The notes: generated from the letters alone by a model not told the origin. 64,000 nt of DNA from Candidatus Woesearchaeota archaeon (GCA_023898345.1 CP060218.1:1054001-1118000), one strand, 5' to 3'; counted from the stretch's first letter, positions 7,865 to 17,271 are shown. A program made the numbers and translations.

Positions 7865-8977
7865 CTAATAGACAAAAGAAAACGTAACTGACTTTAGCTC
7901 GGGTTTTCTTCTTTCAAAATAAGGAAAATATAAATCTCTTCTAAATGACTCTGGATTTAATGTCGAACAAGCAAACTCAAACTCTCGGACAATCTCTTCA
8001 CAAAATTCCCCTAAGCCTTGTTCAGAGAAAGGCTTTGCTTTTGCTCCTTGAGAAAGATTTGCTCGAATAGAGGACCCTTCTCTTCTGTACGCGTCGACAA
8101 AGCTACCATTGCAGACAATTGCTCTTATTGAGGAGTATTTCCTTTGTCGCGGGTTTATTCTGGAAAAAATAAATGGTTGTACCAAAGAGAGTCCCAGTTC
8201 AAAATCAAATTCTCCTGCTTCAATAAAAGCTTCTAAGCGTCTAGGAATTTTTGACGAAGAAATAAGATCTAAGAGAAAGTTGTGTTGACTATCTTCAATT
8301 TCCTCACTATCTTCACAAAGTTTTCTTAACTCTTCTTTTCTAAGAGTTCTTACTCCTTTGCCACATTGTCCCAAAATGGGTTTCGCTATACATTTCTTGT
8401 ACTCTTGAAGAAGGAGAGATAAATCTTGTTTGCTGTTTGCTCCTAAACCTATAAGTGTCGAAAATGGAATGTGATCTTTTACAGCTGAATCTTTGAGAAC
8501 TTGATATTGAAGAAACTTATTTCCTGTAATTTCTTCTTGAAGGTAGGGATTAACTGTCGGATGAGGAAGTTTGTCGTCGTTAATAATATTGAGAACTACA
8601 GACTTTTGTCCTCTGTAAACTGGGAAAGGAGGTTTACATTCTGGCGATTGACTTCCATCAAGAACCCAAAGAATGTCTGCTTTTGACGAGTGTAGGATCT
8701 CAGGAATTCTTGTTTTTATACCCAGTTTTCTCAGGAGTAGCTCGCCATAGTACTGCATGGGATGCTCTTCTTTGTAGCGCATGCGTCGGTAACTTCCATT
8801 ATTCCAAGTTAGATTTCCATACTGTTCTTCTACTCTTTTCCAAACTTCAGTTTCTACTCTCTCGTCCCCATATACTTGAACAAAACCTTTCATTCCTGCT
8901 CTGACGCCGTTCATTTCTATAAGCCAGAACTTTCCACTTCCTTCTTCTTTAATTATGTCAAGGCCATAGAGTGTCAT
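7865..8977 (-). CDS. ATP-grasp-like protein, possibly truncated or permuted
   Basis: 370 residues. Residues 1-30 ('MTLYGLDIIKEEGSGKFWLI', then 'EMNGVRAGMKGF') look like the C-terminal metal-binding strand of an ATP-grasp domain (D...E.NG). A second unit has 'CIAKPILGQCGKGVRTL' (K...G.G.G ATP-binding loop), 'SSIRAIVCNGSFVDAYRREG' and 'RANLSQGAKAKP', typical of the central ATP-grasp region. The protein may be the remainder of a tandem ATP-grasp enzyme whose first half is lost. The start lies 2 bp after the upstream gene's stop, so it is probably translated as written. Substrate unknown. Confidence 0.6.
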   Translation of the reverse strand: MTLYGLDIIKEEGSGKFWLIEMNGVRAGMKGFVQVYGDERVETEVWKRVEEQYGNLTWNNGSYRRMRYKEEHPMQYYGELLLRKLGIKTRIPEILHSSKADILWVLDGSQSPECKPPFPVYRGQKSVVLNIINDDKLPHPTVNPYLQEEITGNKFLQYQVLKDSAVKDHIPFSTLIGLGANSKQDLSLLLQEYKKCIAKPILGQCGKGVRTLRKEELRKLCEDSEEIEDSQHNFLLDLISSSKIPRRLEAFIEAGEFDFELGLSLVQPFIFSRINPRQRKYSSIRAIVCNGSFVDAYRREGSSIRANLSQGAKAKPFSEQGLGEFCEEIVREFEFACSTLNPESFRRDLYFPYFERRKPELKSVTFSFVY

Positions 8978-8979
8978 TT

Positions 8980-9408
8980 TTATCGAAGCTTGAGCAAAAT
9001 AAGGTTTGTATTCCCCATATTTCTTTTTTCGATAATTCCTTTCTGTTCGTATTTTGTGAGTATTCTTGAAATTCTCACTTTGTTGTAGCCTGTGTACGCC
9101 ACCAAGTGATTTTGCTCTAGTTTGTTGTTGTGCTCAAGCAAGCACGCCAAAATTTCAGCTTCGTCTTTTGGAAGAAGAAAGAGAATTTTTTCCATTTGAA
9201 GTTTGTTTATTTTCCACTGAAAAAGAAGAATAACAACAGCTCCTACTAAGAGCGAAGTTAGTGCTATTGCGTACACAATGAGGGGAAGACTTTCTCCACT
9301 TTCTTCAACATAGTAACCGTTGAGAATGGCGAATAAAATACCTAAGAAAAAGATGAGACCAAATCCAATTACTAGCCTGTTCAAAGGAACTTCAATGTTT
9401 TTTGCCAT
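8980..9408 (-). CDS. Membrane-anchored winged-helix regulator
   Basis: 142 residues. Two transmembrane helices (about residues 12-31 and 42-64) are joined by a short acidic loop. A cytoplasmic MarR-like wHTH follows: 'EAEILACLLEHNNKLEQNHL', 'VAYTGYNKVRISRILTKYEQ', 'KGIIEKRNMG'. It would tether DNA binding to the membrane. It is the third gene of the operon 10601-7865, 2 bp from each neighbour. Its position next to the secreted DUF2202 protein suggests a link to an envelope signal (inference). Confidence 0.8.
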   Translation of the reverse strand: MAKNIEVPLNRLVIGFGLIFFLGILFAILNGYYVEESGESLPLIVYAIALTSLLVGAVVILLFQWKINKLQMEKILFLLPKDEAEILACLLEHNNKLEQNHLVAYTGYNKVRISRILTKYEQKGIIEKRNMGNTNLILLKLR

Positions 9409-9410
9409 TC

Positions 9411-9626
9411 TTACTTTTCAAGTTCTTTGAGAAGTTCTTGATATTCTTTTTTTGTAATTTCTCCTTTTGCGAGTCTTTTTTTCAAAATGGTCTGTGGTGT
9501 TTCTGCAGTGAGATTTCCTGACTTAAGAACCCAGTAAAGAATTGCTAGAAAAACGCCAAATAAAATAAGTTGAAGAGCAAAGCCAAAGCCTGGAAAAAAC
9601 ATCTGTCCTAATCCGAATGTCATCAT
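9411..9626 (-). CDS. SHOCT-domain membrane protein
   Basis: 71 residues with one transmembrane helix ('FALQLILFGVFLAILYWVL') and a C-terminal SHOCT motif ('LKKRLAKGEITKKEYQELLK'). SHOCT is a short oligomerisation-type domain often found at the end of membrane proteins. Second gene of the DUF2202 operon, 15 bp from the upstream stop and 2 bp from the downstream gene. Confidence 0.85.
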   Translation of the reverse strand: MMTFGLGQMFFPGFGFALQLILFGVFLAILYWVLKSGNLTAETPQTILKKRLAKGEITKKEYQELLKELEK

Positions 9627-9641
9627 TTTCTTTTTTACAGC

Positions 9642-10601
9642 TTAACTAAACCAGTTTTTAAAACCTCGCCACATGCGTACAAAGGCATTTTGTGTCTGTT
9701 CTTGATTCTGTTCTTGATTTGCTGCTTCGTACACGGAGTTGGGATTATTTTGATTTCCTTGTCCCATTCCATTTTGAGCTGCCATGCTGCTACGATTTGC
9801 TTGTGCATTACTATTTTCATTATTATAACTAGTCCCCATGTTTCCATTTCTTATTGATGCGGAAGCATTTCCTTGGGAATCATATTCTGTTCCTCTTTCC
9901 AGGTCTGAAGAAATAATGGAAAGATATTCTTCTTCTGTTATGTAACGCGCTTCATAACTTGCCCCATTTCGTTCTAAGGTTTTTGTAAAGGAACGCAGAT
10001 GATTTCGTGATCCTTTTTCAAGATTGTTGTATACTGCTGTGATGTCCTGATTGTCTGAGATTTCATTTAAGTCTTGTAAATCTTTGATGTCCAAATCTTC
10101 AATGGTTGCTCCTACTGTGAGTGCATTGATAAGTGATGTTGATCCTAACTCAACAAGTTCTGTGTATAGTTCTTGTAAATCTTCATTTGTGAACACTCCT
10201 CTTTCATCATTTGTTACTGGATCTTCAAGATCGTATTTGTCAAGGAGAAGTTTTATGGCGTCTGTGTGTGTCTGTTCGCTGCTTGCAATATTCGAGAAAA
10301 TTTGCATGCCCCAAACATCATAGAGTTCGAGATATACGTCTCTTGCTAATTTCTCTTCTTCTCTCATGAGAATGAGTCCATCTTCCTCATCTTCACTTAA
10401 ATCTTCTACTGGGTAGAGATTAATCTCTTCTTGATGATCTACTTGTGTATCATCGTAAATCTCATAGACTTGTCCTCCTTGATTATTCCCATAGTCTTTT
10501 CCTTTCATCATGCTATTGCCATTTCCGCCATACGCAAAAATGCTTCCCGTCATGAGAAGAAGCACGAGCAAGCTTGTTAGTAGTTTTGTTATTTTTTTCA
10601 T
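9642..10601 (-). CDS. Secreted ferritin-like DUF2202 protein
   Basis: 319 residues. A signal peptide (residues 1-23, ending 'SIFAYGG') is followed by a Gly/Asn/Met-rich linker. The DUF2202 four-helix domain spans about residues 65-225 and includes 'LILMREEEKLARDVYLELYD' and 'IASSEQTHTDAIKLLLDKYD', with Glu and His residues placed as in ferritin-like diiron sites. A long Asn/Gln/Ser-rich low-complexity tail follows and ends in 'MWRGFKNWFS'. Function is unknown, and metal binding is inferred from the family. Lead gene of a four-gene operon with SHOCT, membrane wHTH and ATP-grasp-like proteins. Confidence 0.85.
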   Translation of the reverse strand: MKKITKLLTSLLVLLLMTGSIFAYGGNGNSMMKGKDYGNNQGGQVYEIYDDTQVDHQEEINLYPVEDLSEDEEDGLILMREEEKLARDVYLELYDVWGMQIFSNIASSEQTHTDAIKLLLDKYDLEDPVTNDERGVFTNEDLQELYTELVELGSTSLINALTVGATIEDLDIKDLQDLNEISDNQDITAVYNNLEKGSRNHLRSFTKTLERNGASYEARYITEEEYLSIISSDLERGTEYDSQGNASASIRNGNMGTSYNNENSNAQANRSSMAAQNGMGQGNQNNPNSVYEAANQEQNQEQTQNAFVRMWRGFKNWFS

Positions 10602-10625
10602 TTTTTATTTTTTAGTAATTGTTTC

Positions 10626-10659
10626 TTTTTGTGAAACGAGATATATTTTTTTGTGAAAC
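10626..10659. promoter_or_regulatory. Direct repeats flanking a TATA-like element, possible operator
   Basis: 'tttttgtgaaac' occurs at 10626-10637 and 10648-10659, on either side of 'gagatata'. On the minus strand the centre reads as a TATA box about 35-40 bp from the DUF2202 start at 10601. A repeat straddling the TATA box is what a repressor site would look like. This is inference only. Confidence 0.45.
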
Positions 10660-10752
10660 TTGCAGGTTAAGAAAAAAGGTCACTAAAAATCACTATCGTA
10701 ACCTCTGCAAGTGACAACAAAAACTCAATAAGGCTTATCTCTCCCACTTCAC

Positions 10753-13218
10753 ATGGACCCAGAGTCTCTAAGAATTAAAGATGTTTTTATTGAAAACGAA
10801 CTTAAAGATGCTTATCTTTCCTATGCCATGTCCGTTATTGTCGGACGTGCTCTCCCTGATGTACGTGATGGTCTCAAACCTGTTCACAGGCGTATTATTC
10901 TTGCTATGCGTGATATGGGAATGTATTCTAATAAAAGATTTTCAAAATCTGCCGGAATTGTCGGAGAAGTATTGAAGAAATATCACCCTCATGGTGACAG
11001 TTCTGTGTATGACGCTATGGTAAGACTTGCTCAAGAGTGGAACATGCGTTATCCGCTTATTCACGGACAGGGAAACTTCGGAAGTATTGATGGAGATAGT
11101 CCGGCTGCTTACAGGTACACAGAAGCTAAGATGAAGAAAATAACGGAAGAGTTTTTGCGGGATATTGAAAAGGAAACTGTTGGAACACGTCCTAACTTTG
11201 ACGATACTATTGAAGAAGCAGTTACTTTACCTACTCTTCTCCCTGCTCTCATGATTAATGGGTCTGCTGGAATTGCTGTTGGAATGGCAACAAATATTCC
11301 CCCTCATAATTTGGGAGAAGTTCTTGATGCTGTCATTCTGGTGATTGATGAGCCGGAAATTAGTGTTGAAGATTTAGTTCGAAAAAATATTGTTAAGGCA
11401 CCGGACTTTCCTACTGGGGCGTTTATTATTAAAAGCGATAGTATCAGGCAGTTTTATTTGACGGGCGAGGGAGCTATTCCTCAGAAGGCTGTCTGTAGTA
11501 TTGAAGAAATTCGTAAAGGGAGAGAAGCCATTATTGTTGAAGAAATTCCGTATCAGGTCAATAAGTTAAACCTGATTAATCAAATTGTTGATCTTGTTAA
11601 AAGTGAGAAACTCAGAGACATTACGGACATTAGGGATGAATCGAACAAAAAAGGAATTCGTGTTGTTATTGAGGTCAAAAAGGATGTTGATCCTAATATT
11701 GTTCTCAATCAATTGTATCAGTTTACTTCTTTGAAGATTAATTTCAATGCAAGAATGCTTGCTATTGTTAATGGGGTTCCGACGATTCTCAATTTGAAAA
11801 GCTATATTCAGAATTTCATTATGTACAGGAAGGAAGTCATTATCAAGAGAACACAGTACGATTTGCGAAAATCTCAGGAACGTCTTCATATTTTGGAGGG
11901 TCTGACAAAGGCGCTTGATCATATTGATGCTATTATTGCTCTCATTAAGGGTTCGGCCTCGGGTCCTGAGGCTAAGGAAGCTTTGATAAGAGAATATGAT
12001 TTTTCAGACATTCAGGCTCAGGCAATTTTGGACATGCGTTTGCAGAAATTAACTGGTCTTGAGATGGGCAAGATCAGAAGTGAATATGAAGAAATTCTGG
12101 AACTTATCAAGAGATTAGAATATATTTTAGCTCATGACTCTGAACAGTTTAAAATTATTAAAACTGAGTGTTTGGAGATGAAGGAAAAATATGCTGATGA
12201 TAGACTTTCTAAATTAATTCATGATGATGGAAGCACATCAATAGAGGATTTGATTCAAGATGAGGACTTTGTTGTTATGGTCTCGCAAACAGAGTACATT
12301 AAGAAAGTACCTCTTGATTCGTACAGGACGCAGCGTCGTGGTGGCAAGGGTGTGAAAGCTCACATTAAGAGTGAGGAAACTATCAAAAATCTTTTTGTTG
12401 CTAATTCCAAAGACAATGTTCTTATTTTCACAAACGATGGAAATATTAATTGGATGAAGGCATATGAAATTCCAACTGCTCAACTCCAAACTAAGGGAAG
12501 GCCTATTGTTAATTATATTGACCTGAGAGGAAAAAAGATTGCTAATATCATCAATGTGAAAAATCTTGATGCGGGGTATTTGATTTTCCTTACAAAGAAG
12601 GGAATTATTAAAAAGACGGAGATGAAGAACTTTGCCCGTCCGCGCTCTGGGGGTATTAAGGCAATTGCTCTTGATGAAGGAGATACTGTCCTTAGTGTTG
12701 TGTATTCTGAGACTGGGGCAGAAGACATTATTACGGAGAGCAATGTTGGTCTTGCGATTCGTTTCAAACAGGATGACCTTTCTATTTTGGGCAGGACGGC
12801 ACGTGGTGTCAAAGCTATGAACTTGCGTGGAGATGAAGAGGTTGTCGGTATGGAACTTTCACAAACTGGAAAGACACTCATTACTATTTCCGAAGCTGGT
12901 TATGGAAAGAGAACTTTGCTTTCTGAGTATCCAACAATTAAACGTGCGGGACGAGGTGTTCTTGATATTAAAACGGACGACAGAAATGGAAAGGTTGTTA
13001 TGATGAAGGCCGTGTCTGAGGATGACGAGTTACTTATTGTGACGACAAAGGGGAAGGTCATTCGTATCTCTGTCAGCGGTGTGAGAATTATTGGAAGAAA
13101 CACAAAGGGTGTTCGTATTGTGAACTTGGAAGAAGGTGACAAAGTAGAGAAGGTTGAGAAGATCCTCAATGAAGAGGAAGAAGTAACGGACGCCGAACTT
13201 GACGCTAAAGGCGAGTAA
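10753..13218 (+). CDS. gyrA: DNA gyrase subunit A
   Basis: 821 residues, standard GyrA length. It supercoils DNA together with GyrB. The breakage-reunion domain has 'VIVGRALPDVRDGLKPVHRR', 'HPHGDSSVYDAMVRLAQEW' and the active-site tyrosine in 'AAYRYTEAKM' (about residue 120). The C-terminal wrapping domain carries a GyrA-box, 'TQRRGGKG', which separates gyrase from Topo IV ParC. It is a bacterial-type gene as found in several archaeal groups by transfer. gyrB is not in the window. Divergent from the DUF2202 operon with a 151-bp gap. Confidence 0.97.
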   Translation: MDPESLRIKDVFIENELKDAYLSYAMSVIVGRALPDVRDGLKPVHRRIILAMRDMGMYSNKRFSKSAGIVGEVLKKYHPHGDSSVYDAMVRLAQEWNMRYPLIHGQGNFGSIDGDSPAAYRYTEAKMKKITEEFLRDIEKETVGTRPNFDDTIEEAVTLPTLLPALMINGSAGIAVGMATNIPPHNLGEVLDAVILVIDEPEISVEDLVRKNIVKAPDFPTGAFIIKSDSIRQFYLTGEGAIPQKAVCSIEEIRKGREAIIVEEIPYQVNKLNLINQIVDLVKSEKLRDITDIRDESNKKGIRVVIEVKKDVDPNIVLNQLYQFTSLKINFNARMLAIVNGVPTILNLKSYIQNFIMYRKEVIIKRTQYDLRKSQERLHILEGLTKALDHIDAIIALIKGSASGPEAKEALIREYDFSDIQAQAILDMRLQKLTGLEMGKIRSEYEEILELIKRLEYILAHDSEQFKIIKTECLEMKEKYADDRLSKLIHDDGSTSIEDLIQDEDFVVMVSQTEYIKKVPLDSYRTQRRGGKGVKAHIKSEETIKNLFVANSKDNVLIFTNDGNINWMKAYEIPTAQLQTKGRPIVNYIDLRGKKIANIINVKNLDAGYLIFLTKKGIIKKTEMKNFARPRSGGIKAIALDEGDTVLSVVYSETGAEDIITESNVGLAIRFKQDDLSILGRTARGVKAMNLRGDEEVVGMELSQTGKTLITISEAGYGKRTLLSEYPTIKRAGRGVLDIKTDDRNGKVVMMKAVSEDDELLIVTTKGKVIRISVSGVRIIGRNTKGVRIVNLEEGDKVEKVEKILNEEEEVTDAELDAKGE

Positions 13219-13224
13219 TAATAA

Positions 13225-13246
13225 TTTTTTTTCTTATTTATTTTTG
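13225..13246 (+). terminator. T-rich tract after gyrA
   Basis: 'aattttttttcttatttattttt' follows the gyrA stop, as expected for intrinsic archaeal termination. It overlaps the 3' end of the convergent pilin-propeller gene. Confidence 0.4.
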
Positions 13247-13920
13247 TGCGTACTTGAGGAGTATGTAATCGTCATTAACTCCATTGAAAACTTGTCCTGT
13301 GACATAAACATTTCCTGAACTGCCAACAGCAAGGCCAAAACCTCCATAATCATCCCCATTTTTATGATCATAAGTAACGTTCCAGATTTGATTTCCAGCA
13401 GTGTCATATTTGAATGTTAAAATATCACTATCGAGGTCTTGATAAGAACCTCCTGTTGCATACACATAGTTACTATTGTCGATAGCAATACCATACCCGT
13501 AATCAAAACTTCCTGAATCATAAGTAATATGCCAGAGCAGATTTCCGCTTGAATCATACTTTATAAGAAGGAAATCCCAATTAGCCCCATTATGTAAATA
13601 TCCTACTATAAATATATTTCCTAAATTATCAGTTACAATATCACTAGATCTCTCCTTATTTCCTAAATCAAATGTTCTATTCCAAAGTTCATTCCCGTTT
13701 GAATCATATTTTACCGTAAAAACGTCCTCATTCGTATTAGAAACATATCCTGTAACAATAATATTTCCTGAACTATCAACAGTAATTTTGTTACCCTTAT
13801 CATCTCCTCCTTTGTCATAGCTTACATTCCATATCTCATTCCACTCATTGTCATAAGCAATTACAAAAAAATCATTATTTATTCCATTATTTTTCCATCC
13901 TGTAATATAAATTTTGTTAT

Positions 13921-13935
13921 TATATGTAGAAATTG
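13921..13935. repeat. Left target-site duplication of the IS481-like element
   Basis: The 15-bp sequence 'attatatgtagaaat' is repeated exactly at 14897-14911, on either side of the inserted element. Confidence 0.85.
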
Positions 13936-14896
13936 TTCTAAAACATAATCATGGCACAGTTACAAATATAGGTGTAATTTTTCTTTGTTAATTCAAAGAA
14001 AAATGAGAATTCATGTTAAAAATAAATATTCTCTAAAAAAGAAACAATGGATTATTAAACAGATAAATAAAGGAGTTTCTCCCTCCTATTTATCCCTAAT
14101 TCATAAAATTCCGAGAAGAACAATTTACAATTGGATAGACCTTGACAAACAAGGTCAAACTTTAGAGAATAGACCACTTGGAAGAAAACCTACAAATATA
14201 AATCCTGCTTTCTTTAATATAGTTACAAAAGAATGGCACAAACTTTTTTGTGGGTGCCATAAATTATGGCTGGAACTCAAAAAACAAGGTTTTGGAGTTT
14301 CAGAAAGACAAATACAAAAGATATTTCATATCTTTGGTTTCAAAATGAATACTAGAAAGAGACCTTCACAAATAAAATTTGTAAAGTATGAATGGCCAAA
14401 GCCAAATATGCTTTGGCATACAGATTGGACAACTTGTCCATTTACTGGAAAGCAATTAATTGCTTTCATTGATGATCATTCCAGATTCATAGTTCATGCA
14501 GAGTATTTTGAGAATGCAACGGCAGAAAATACAATTCTTGCATTTCAAAATGCAATTAATAAATATGGTAAACCGGAAAATGTTCTAACAGATAATGGAA
14601 CTCAATTTACTCCTGCCAGAAATCCTGGCAGTGAAAATGGACTTTTTGCTCAATTCTGCATTAATAGTAACATAAAACATATTCTTGCAAGAGTTCATCA
14701 TCCACAAACCAATGGAAAAATTGAACGTTGGTGGGGGACATATAAGCTAGAATTTGACAGTAGATTTAATAATTTAGACGAATTTGTTAAGTTTTATAAC
14801 GAAGAAAGATTACATCAAGGAATTGGATATTTGTATCCAATTGAGAGGTTTAAAGTTTAACCTCAATTATGTGTGCCATAATTTCGGTTTAGTATA
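13936..14896 (+). mobile_element. IS481-like insertion sequence, 961 bp
   Basis: Bounded by imperfect inverted repeats of about 25 bp: left 'tgttctaaaacataatcatg' continuing 'gcaca', right end (reverse complement) 'tatactaaaccgaaattatg' continuing 'gcaca'. They share most positions, with the inner ten bases 'a-atggcaca' best conserved. It is flanked by a 15-bp direct target repeat. It carries one DDE transposase gene. It is inserted in the plus orientation into the minus-strand pilin-propeller gene 1. A decayed relative lies at about 31880-32330. Confidence 0.88.
14003..14860 (+). CDS. IS481-family DDE transposase
   Basis: 285 residues from the ATG at 14003. A TTG at 13985 would add six residues. 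An N-terminal helix-turn-helix ('GVSPSYLSLIHKIPRRTIYN') precedes an integrase core with the catalytic triad: D in 'WHTDWTTCPF', D in 'VLTDNGTQF' and E in 'NGKIERWW'. 'HHPQTNGKIERWWGTYKLEF' is characteristic of IS481. Length and intact motifs suggest the element is still functional or recently so. Confidence 0.92.
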   Translation: MRIHVKNKYSLKKKQWIIKQINKGVSPSYLSLIHKIPRRTIYNWIDLDKQGQTLENRPLGRKPTNINPAFFNIVTKEWHKLFCGCHKLWLELKKQGFGVSERQIQKIFHIFGFKMNTRKRPSQIKFVKYEWPKPNMLWHTDWTTCPFTGKQLIAFIDDHSRFIVHAEYFENATAENTILAFQNAINKYGKPENVLTDNGTQFTPARNPGSENGLFAQFCINSNIKHILARVHHPQTNGKIERWWGTYKLEFDSRFNNLDEFVKFYNEERLHQGIGYLYPIERFKV

Positions 14897-14911
14897 ATTA
14901 TATGTAGAAAT
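14897..14911. repeat. Right target-site duplication of the IS481-like element
   Basis: Exact copy of 13921-13935 ('attatatgtagaaat'), directly next to the right inverted repeat. Confidence 0.85.
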
Positions 14912-15705
14912 AGAAACGCCAACTTCATCTTCTCCAATTTCTGAGTCCAAACTTATGTTAGATATCTTACTCCCTTCATTCGTATACTTAAAAGCTAACA
15001 AGTCATAATGGCTTCCATTGTATGTTTTTCCTACTACATACACATTGCCTAAGGTATCAAGTGCAATACCATAAGCTCCATCATATCCCTCGCCTCCATC
15101 ATAACTCACATTCCATAAATTAGCACCATTTTTATCGTATTTTATTGTAAGATAATCAAAATCAACCCCATTTTCTGAGTCTCCTGTAACATATATATTT
15201 TCGTAGGAGTCGAGCACAAGATCCGAGCCCCAATCAACAAATCCTCCATCATATGTTACATTCCACAACAGTACGGGCATAAGTTCGTGGCTTTGGTATT
15301 GTTCTTTCACAAAGAACTTCTTGCTATAAATTCCTTTATCTGTGAATACAGCGACTTCAACAGAGTCGCCACTTGCATTGAGACAAGAACCTAAATCAAA
15401 TATATGTAATCCTGAAAAAATACCTGTTGAAAACTCGCAGTCAGTTCCTGACGCTTTCACATTGGAGACTGCTGTTCCCGTTCCTGCCTGAAAAAAGAGC
15501 TCGTCGCCAACGAGATCGACAATCCCGATACTTTGGCCGCTTGCTGTTTCAGATTCGACTTTTGTGAAAAGAGAGGTACGAAATGAATCAAACCAGGTAC
15601 TGAAAAAAACGACTGCAACAACAGCAACGACAAGAAGTAGGGCAACGGCAATGACGGGAGAAATTGCTTTTTTTGTCGGGCGCATGTTTGGAATGAAGAG
15701 AAACA

Positions 15706-15715
15706 CTATTTATAC
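15706..15715 (-). promoter_or_regulatory. TATA box of pilin-propeller gene 1
   Basis: 'ctatttatac' (minus 'gtataaatag') lies about 21-30 bp from the ATG at 15685. Equivalent boxes precede the other three array genes. Confidence 0.65.
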
Positions 15716-15786
15716 TTTTGTTTGGAGCTTGAAGAAGTAAAGAAAGCTAACTTTGAACTTGTTCGTTAGAGGCGAGTTATTATTTC

Positions 15787-17271
15787 TTATTTTTGTGCGT
15801 ACTTGAGAATAATGTAAGGAAGATTCCCTGCAACATTCATGTACCCTACAACATACACATTACCCGAACTGTCGCGAGTTATTCCCCCATAGCCATACTC
15901 ATCATTTCCGCCGTCATAGGTTATATTCCAAAGTTCATTGCCATCTGTATCATACTTCATTACAAGTATATCTTCTGTAAGGCCAATGCTTCTACCACTT
16001 GTGTAAATGTTGTTTGAAATATCAATAACAATTTTCCTGCTATAAGCATTATTTCCTCCAACATCATAGGTCATGTTCCAAAGTTCAGTTCCGTAGGAAT
16101 CATATTTAATTAAAAGAGGTTCAAAATTGCCACTTCTATTGATATGAGAAGCAATGAAGAGATTATCTGAACTATCAAGAGCAATTTTTACCCACGTTTC
16201 ATCATAACCACTATCAAAGCTTTTATTCCAAAGTTCAGTTCCGTTGGAATTAAACTTTGCTAGAATAATATTATAATCTGCCCAGTTAAAGAAGGATGTC
16301 GCCCCTACGTAAATATTCCCCTCATTATCAATAGCAAGTCCTCTACCGATTGTGTCTCTTCCATTATCACTATAATTTACATACCACAACTCATTTCCAC
16401 TAGAGTCATATTTTACGAGAAAGGCATCCCAAGGAAAGGAAGCACCAACATTTGTTGAATAGCCTACAACGTATACATTTCCAGAACTATCTACTCTAAC
16501 TTCTTCTCCAACATTAGTATAATTTTCTTTATCGTATGTAACATTCCAGATATGATTTCCACTAGAATCATATTTAATGGAGAGACATTTTGTCAGACCT
16601 CCTTCTTTGTACATTCCTGTCACATATACATTTCCAAAACTATCTAGAGCAATTGAAACTCCGGTGTCAGTATCTGTTCCCCAGTCATAACTATGATTCC
16701 AAATTTGGTTCATGTTACTATCATACTTTGCATCAAAGAAATCCAGAGTTCCACTTTTGTTATCGCTTCCTACGACATAAATATTTCCTGTTAAATCAAC
16801 TGCAACATCCTTAAGTGGTATACTCTGACTCAGATCTGGCGATTTGTTCCACAGCAGTACGGGCATAAGCTCGTGGCTTTGGTATTGTTCTTTTACAAAG
16901 AACTTCTTGCTATAAATTCCTTTATCTGTGAATACAGCGACTTCGACAGAGTCGCCACTTGCGTCAAGGCAAGAACCTAAATCAAATATATGTAGGCCTG
17001 AGAAAACCCCAGTTGAAAACTCACAATCAGTTCCTGACGCTTTCACATTAGAGACTGCTGTTCCTGTTCCTGCCTGAAAAAAGAGCTCGTCGCCAACGAG
17101 ATCGACAACCCCCACACTTTGGCCGCTTGCTGTCTCGGACTCGGCTTTTGCAAAAAGAGCAGATCGAAAGGAATCAAACCAGGTACTGAAAAAAACGACT
17201 GCAACAACAGCAACGACAAGAAGTAGGGCAACGGCAATGACGGGAGAAATTGCTTTTTTTGTCGGGCGCAT
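15787..17271 (-). CDS. Pilin-propeller protein 2 (type IV pilin N-terminus plus seven SBBP blades)
   Basis: 494 residues. Residues 1-35 are a class III (pilin) signal ('MRPTKKAISPVIAVALLLVV'), expected to be cut by a prepilin peptidase after KK. Residues 36-142 are the conserved domain with two cysteines ('TDCEF', 'GSCLD'), possibly a disulfide. Residues 143-494 hold seven repeats of the SBBP type; markers are 'VAVDLTGNIYVVG', 'SIALDSFGNVYVTG', 'EVRVDSSGNVYVVG', 'GLAIDNEGNIYVGA', 'KIALDSSDNLFIAS', 'KIVIDISNNIYTSG' and 'DSSGNVYVVG'. Most blades carry an 'WN-x-T/S' N-glycosylation sequon. Its blades are the most diverged of the four genes. It has its own promoter. Likely a surface-exposed propeller on a pilin stalk; ligand unknown. 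Confidence 0.88.
   Translation of the reverse strand: MRPTKKAISPVIAVALLLVVAVVAVVFFSTWFDSFRSALFAKAESETASGQSVGVVDLVGDELFFQAGTGTAVSNVKASGTDCEFSTGVFSGLHIFDLGSCLDASGDSVEVAVFTDKGIYSKKFFVKEQYQSHELMPVLLWNKSPDLSQSIPLKDVAVDLTGNIYVVGSDNKSGTLDFFDAKYDSNMNQIWNHSYDWGTDTDTGVSIALDSFGNVYVTGMYKEGGLTKCLSIKYDSSGNHIWNVTYDKENYTNVGEEVRVDSSGNVYVVGYSTNVGASFPWDAFLVKYDSSGNELWYVNYSDNGRDTIGRGLAIDNEGNIYVGATSFFNWADYNIILAKFNSNGTELWNKSFDSGYDETWVKIALDSSDNLFIASHINRSGNFEPLLIKYDSYGTELWNMTYDVGGNNAYSRKIVIDISNNIYTSGRSIGLTEDILVMKYDTDGNELWNITYDGGNDEYGYGGITRDSSGNVYVVGYMNVAGNLPYIILKYAQK

Larger units (their letters stand above)
13238..15685 (-). pseudogene. Pilin-propeller gene 1, interrupted by an insertion sequence
   Basis: The start at 15685 ('MRPTKKAISPVIAVALLLVV') gives an archaeal type IV pilin N-terminus: positively charged leader, predicted cleavage after KK, and a hydrophobic helix. 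A two-Cys domain follows ('GTDCEF', 'LGSCLN'), then SBBP beta-propeller repeats. The IS at 13936-14896 interrupts the third blade. The downstream frame (13920-13238) remains open with blades 3-7 and the family C-terminus 'LLKYAQK'. In all, seven blades can be counted across the break. Removing the IS plus one target repeat does not restore the frame because two extra bases ('at') lie by the left repeat. A truncated protein from 15685 would end at 14867 and could still be secreted. Confidence 0.85.
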
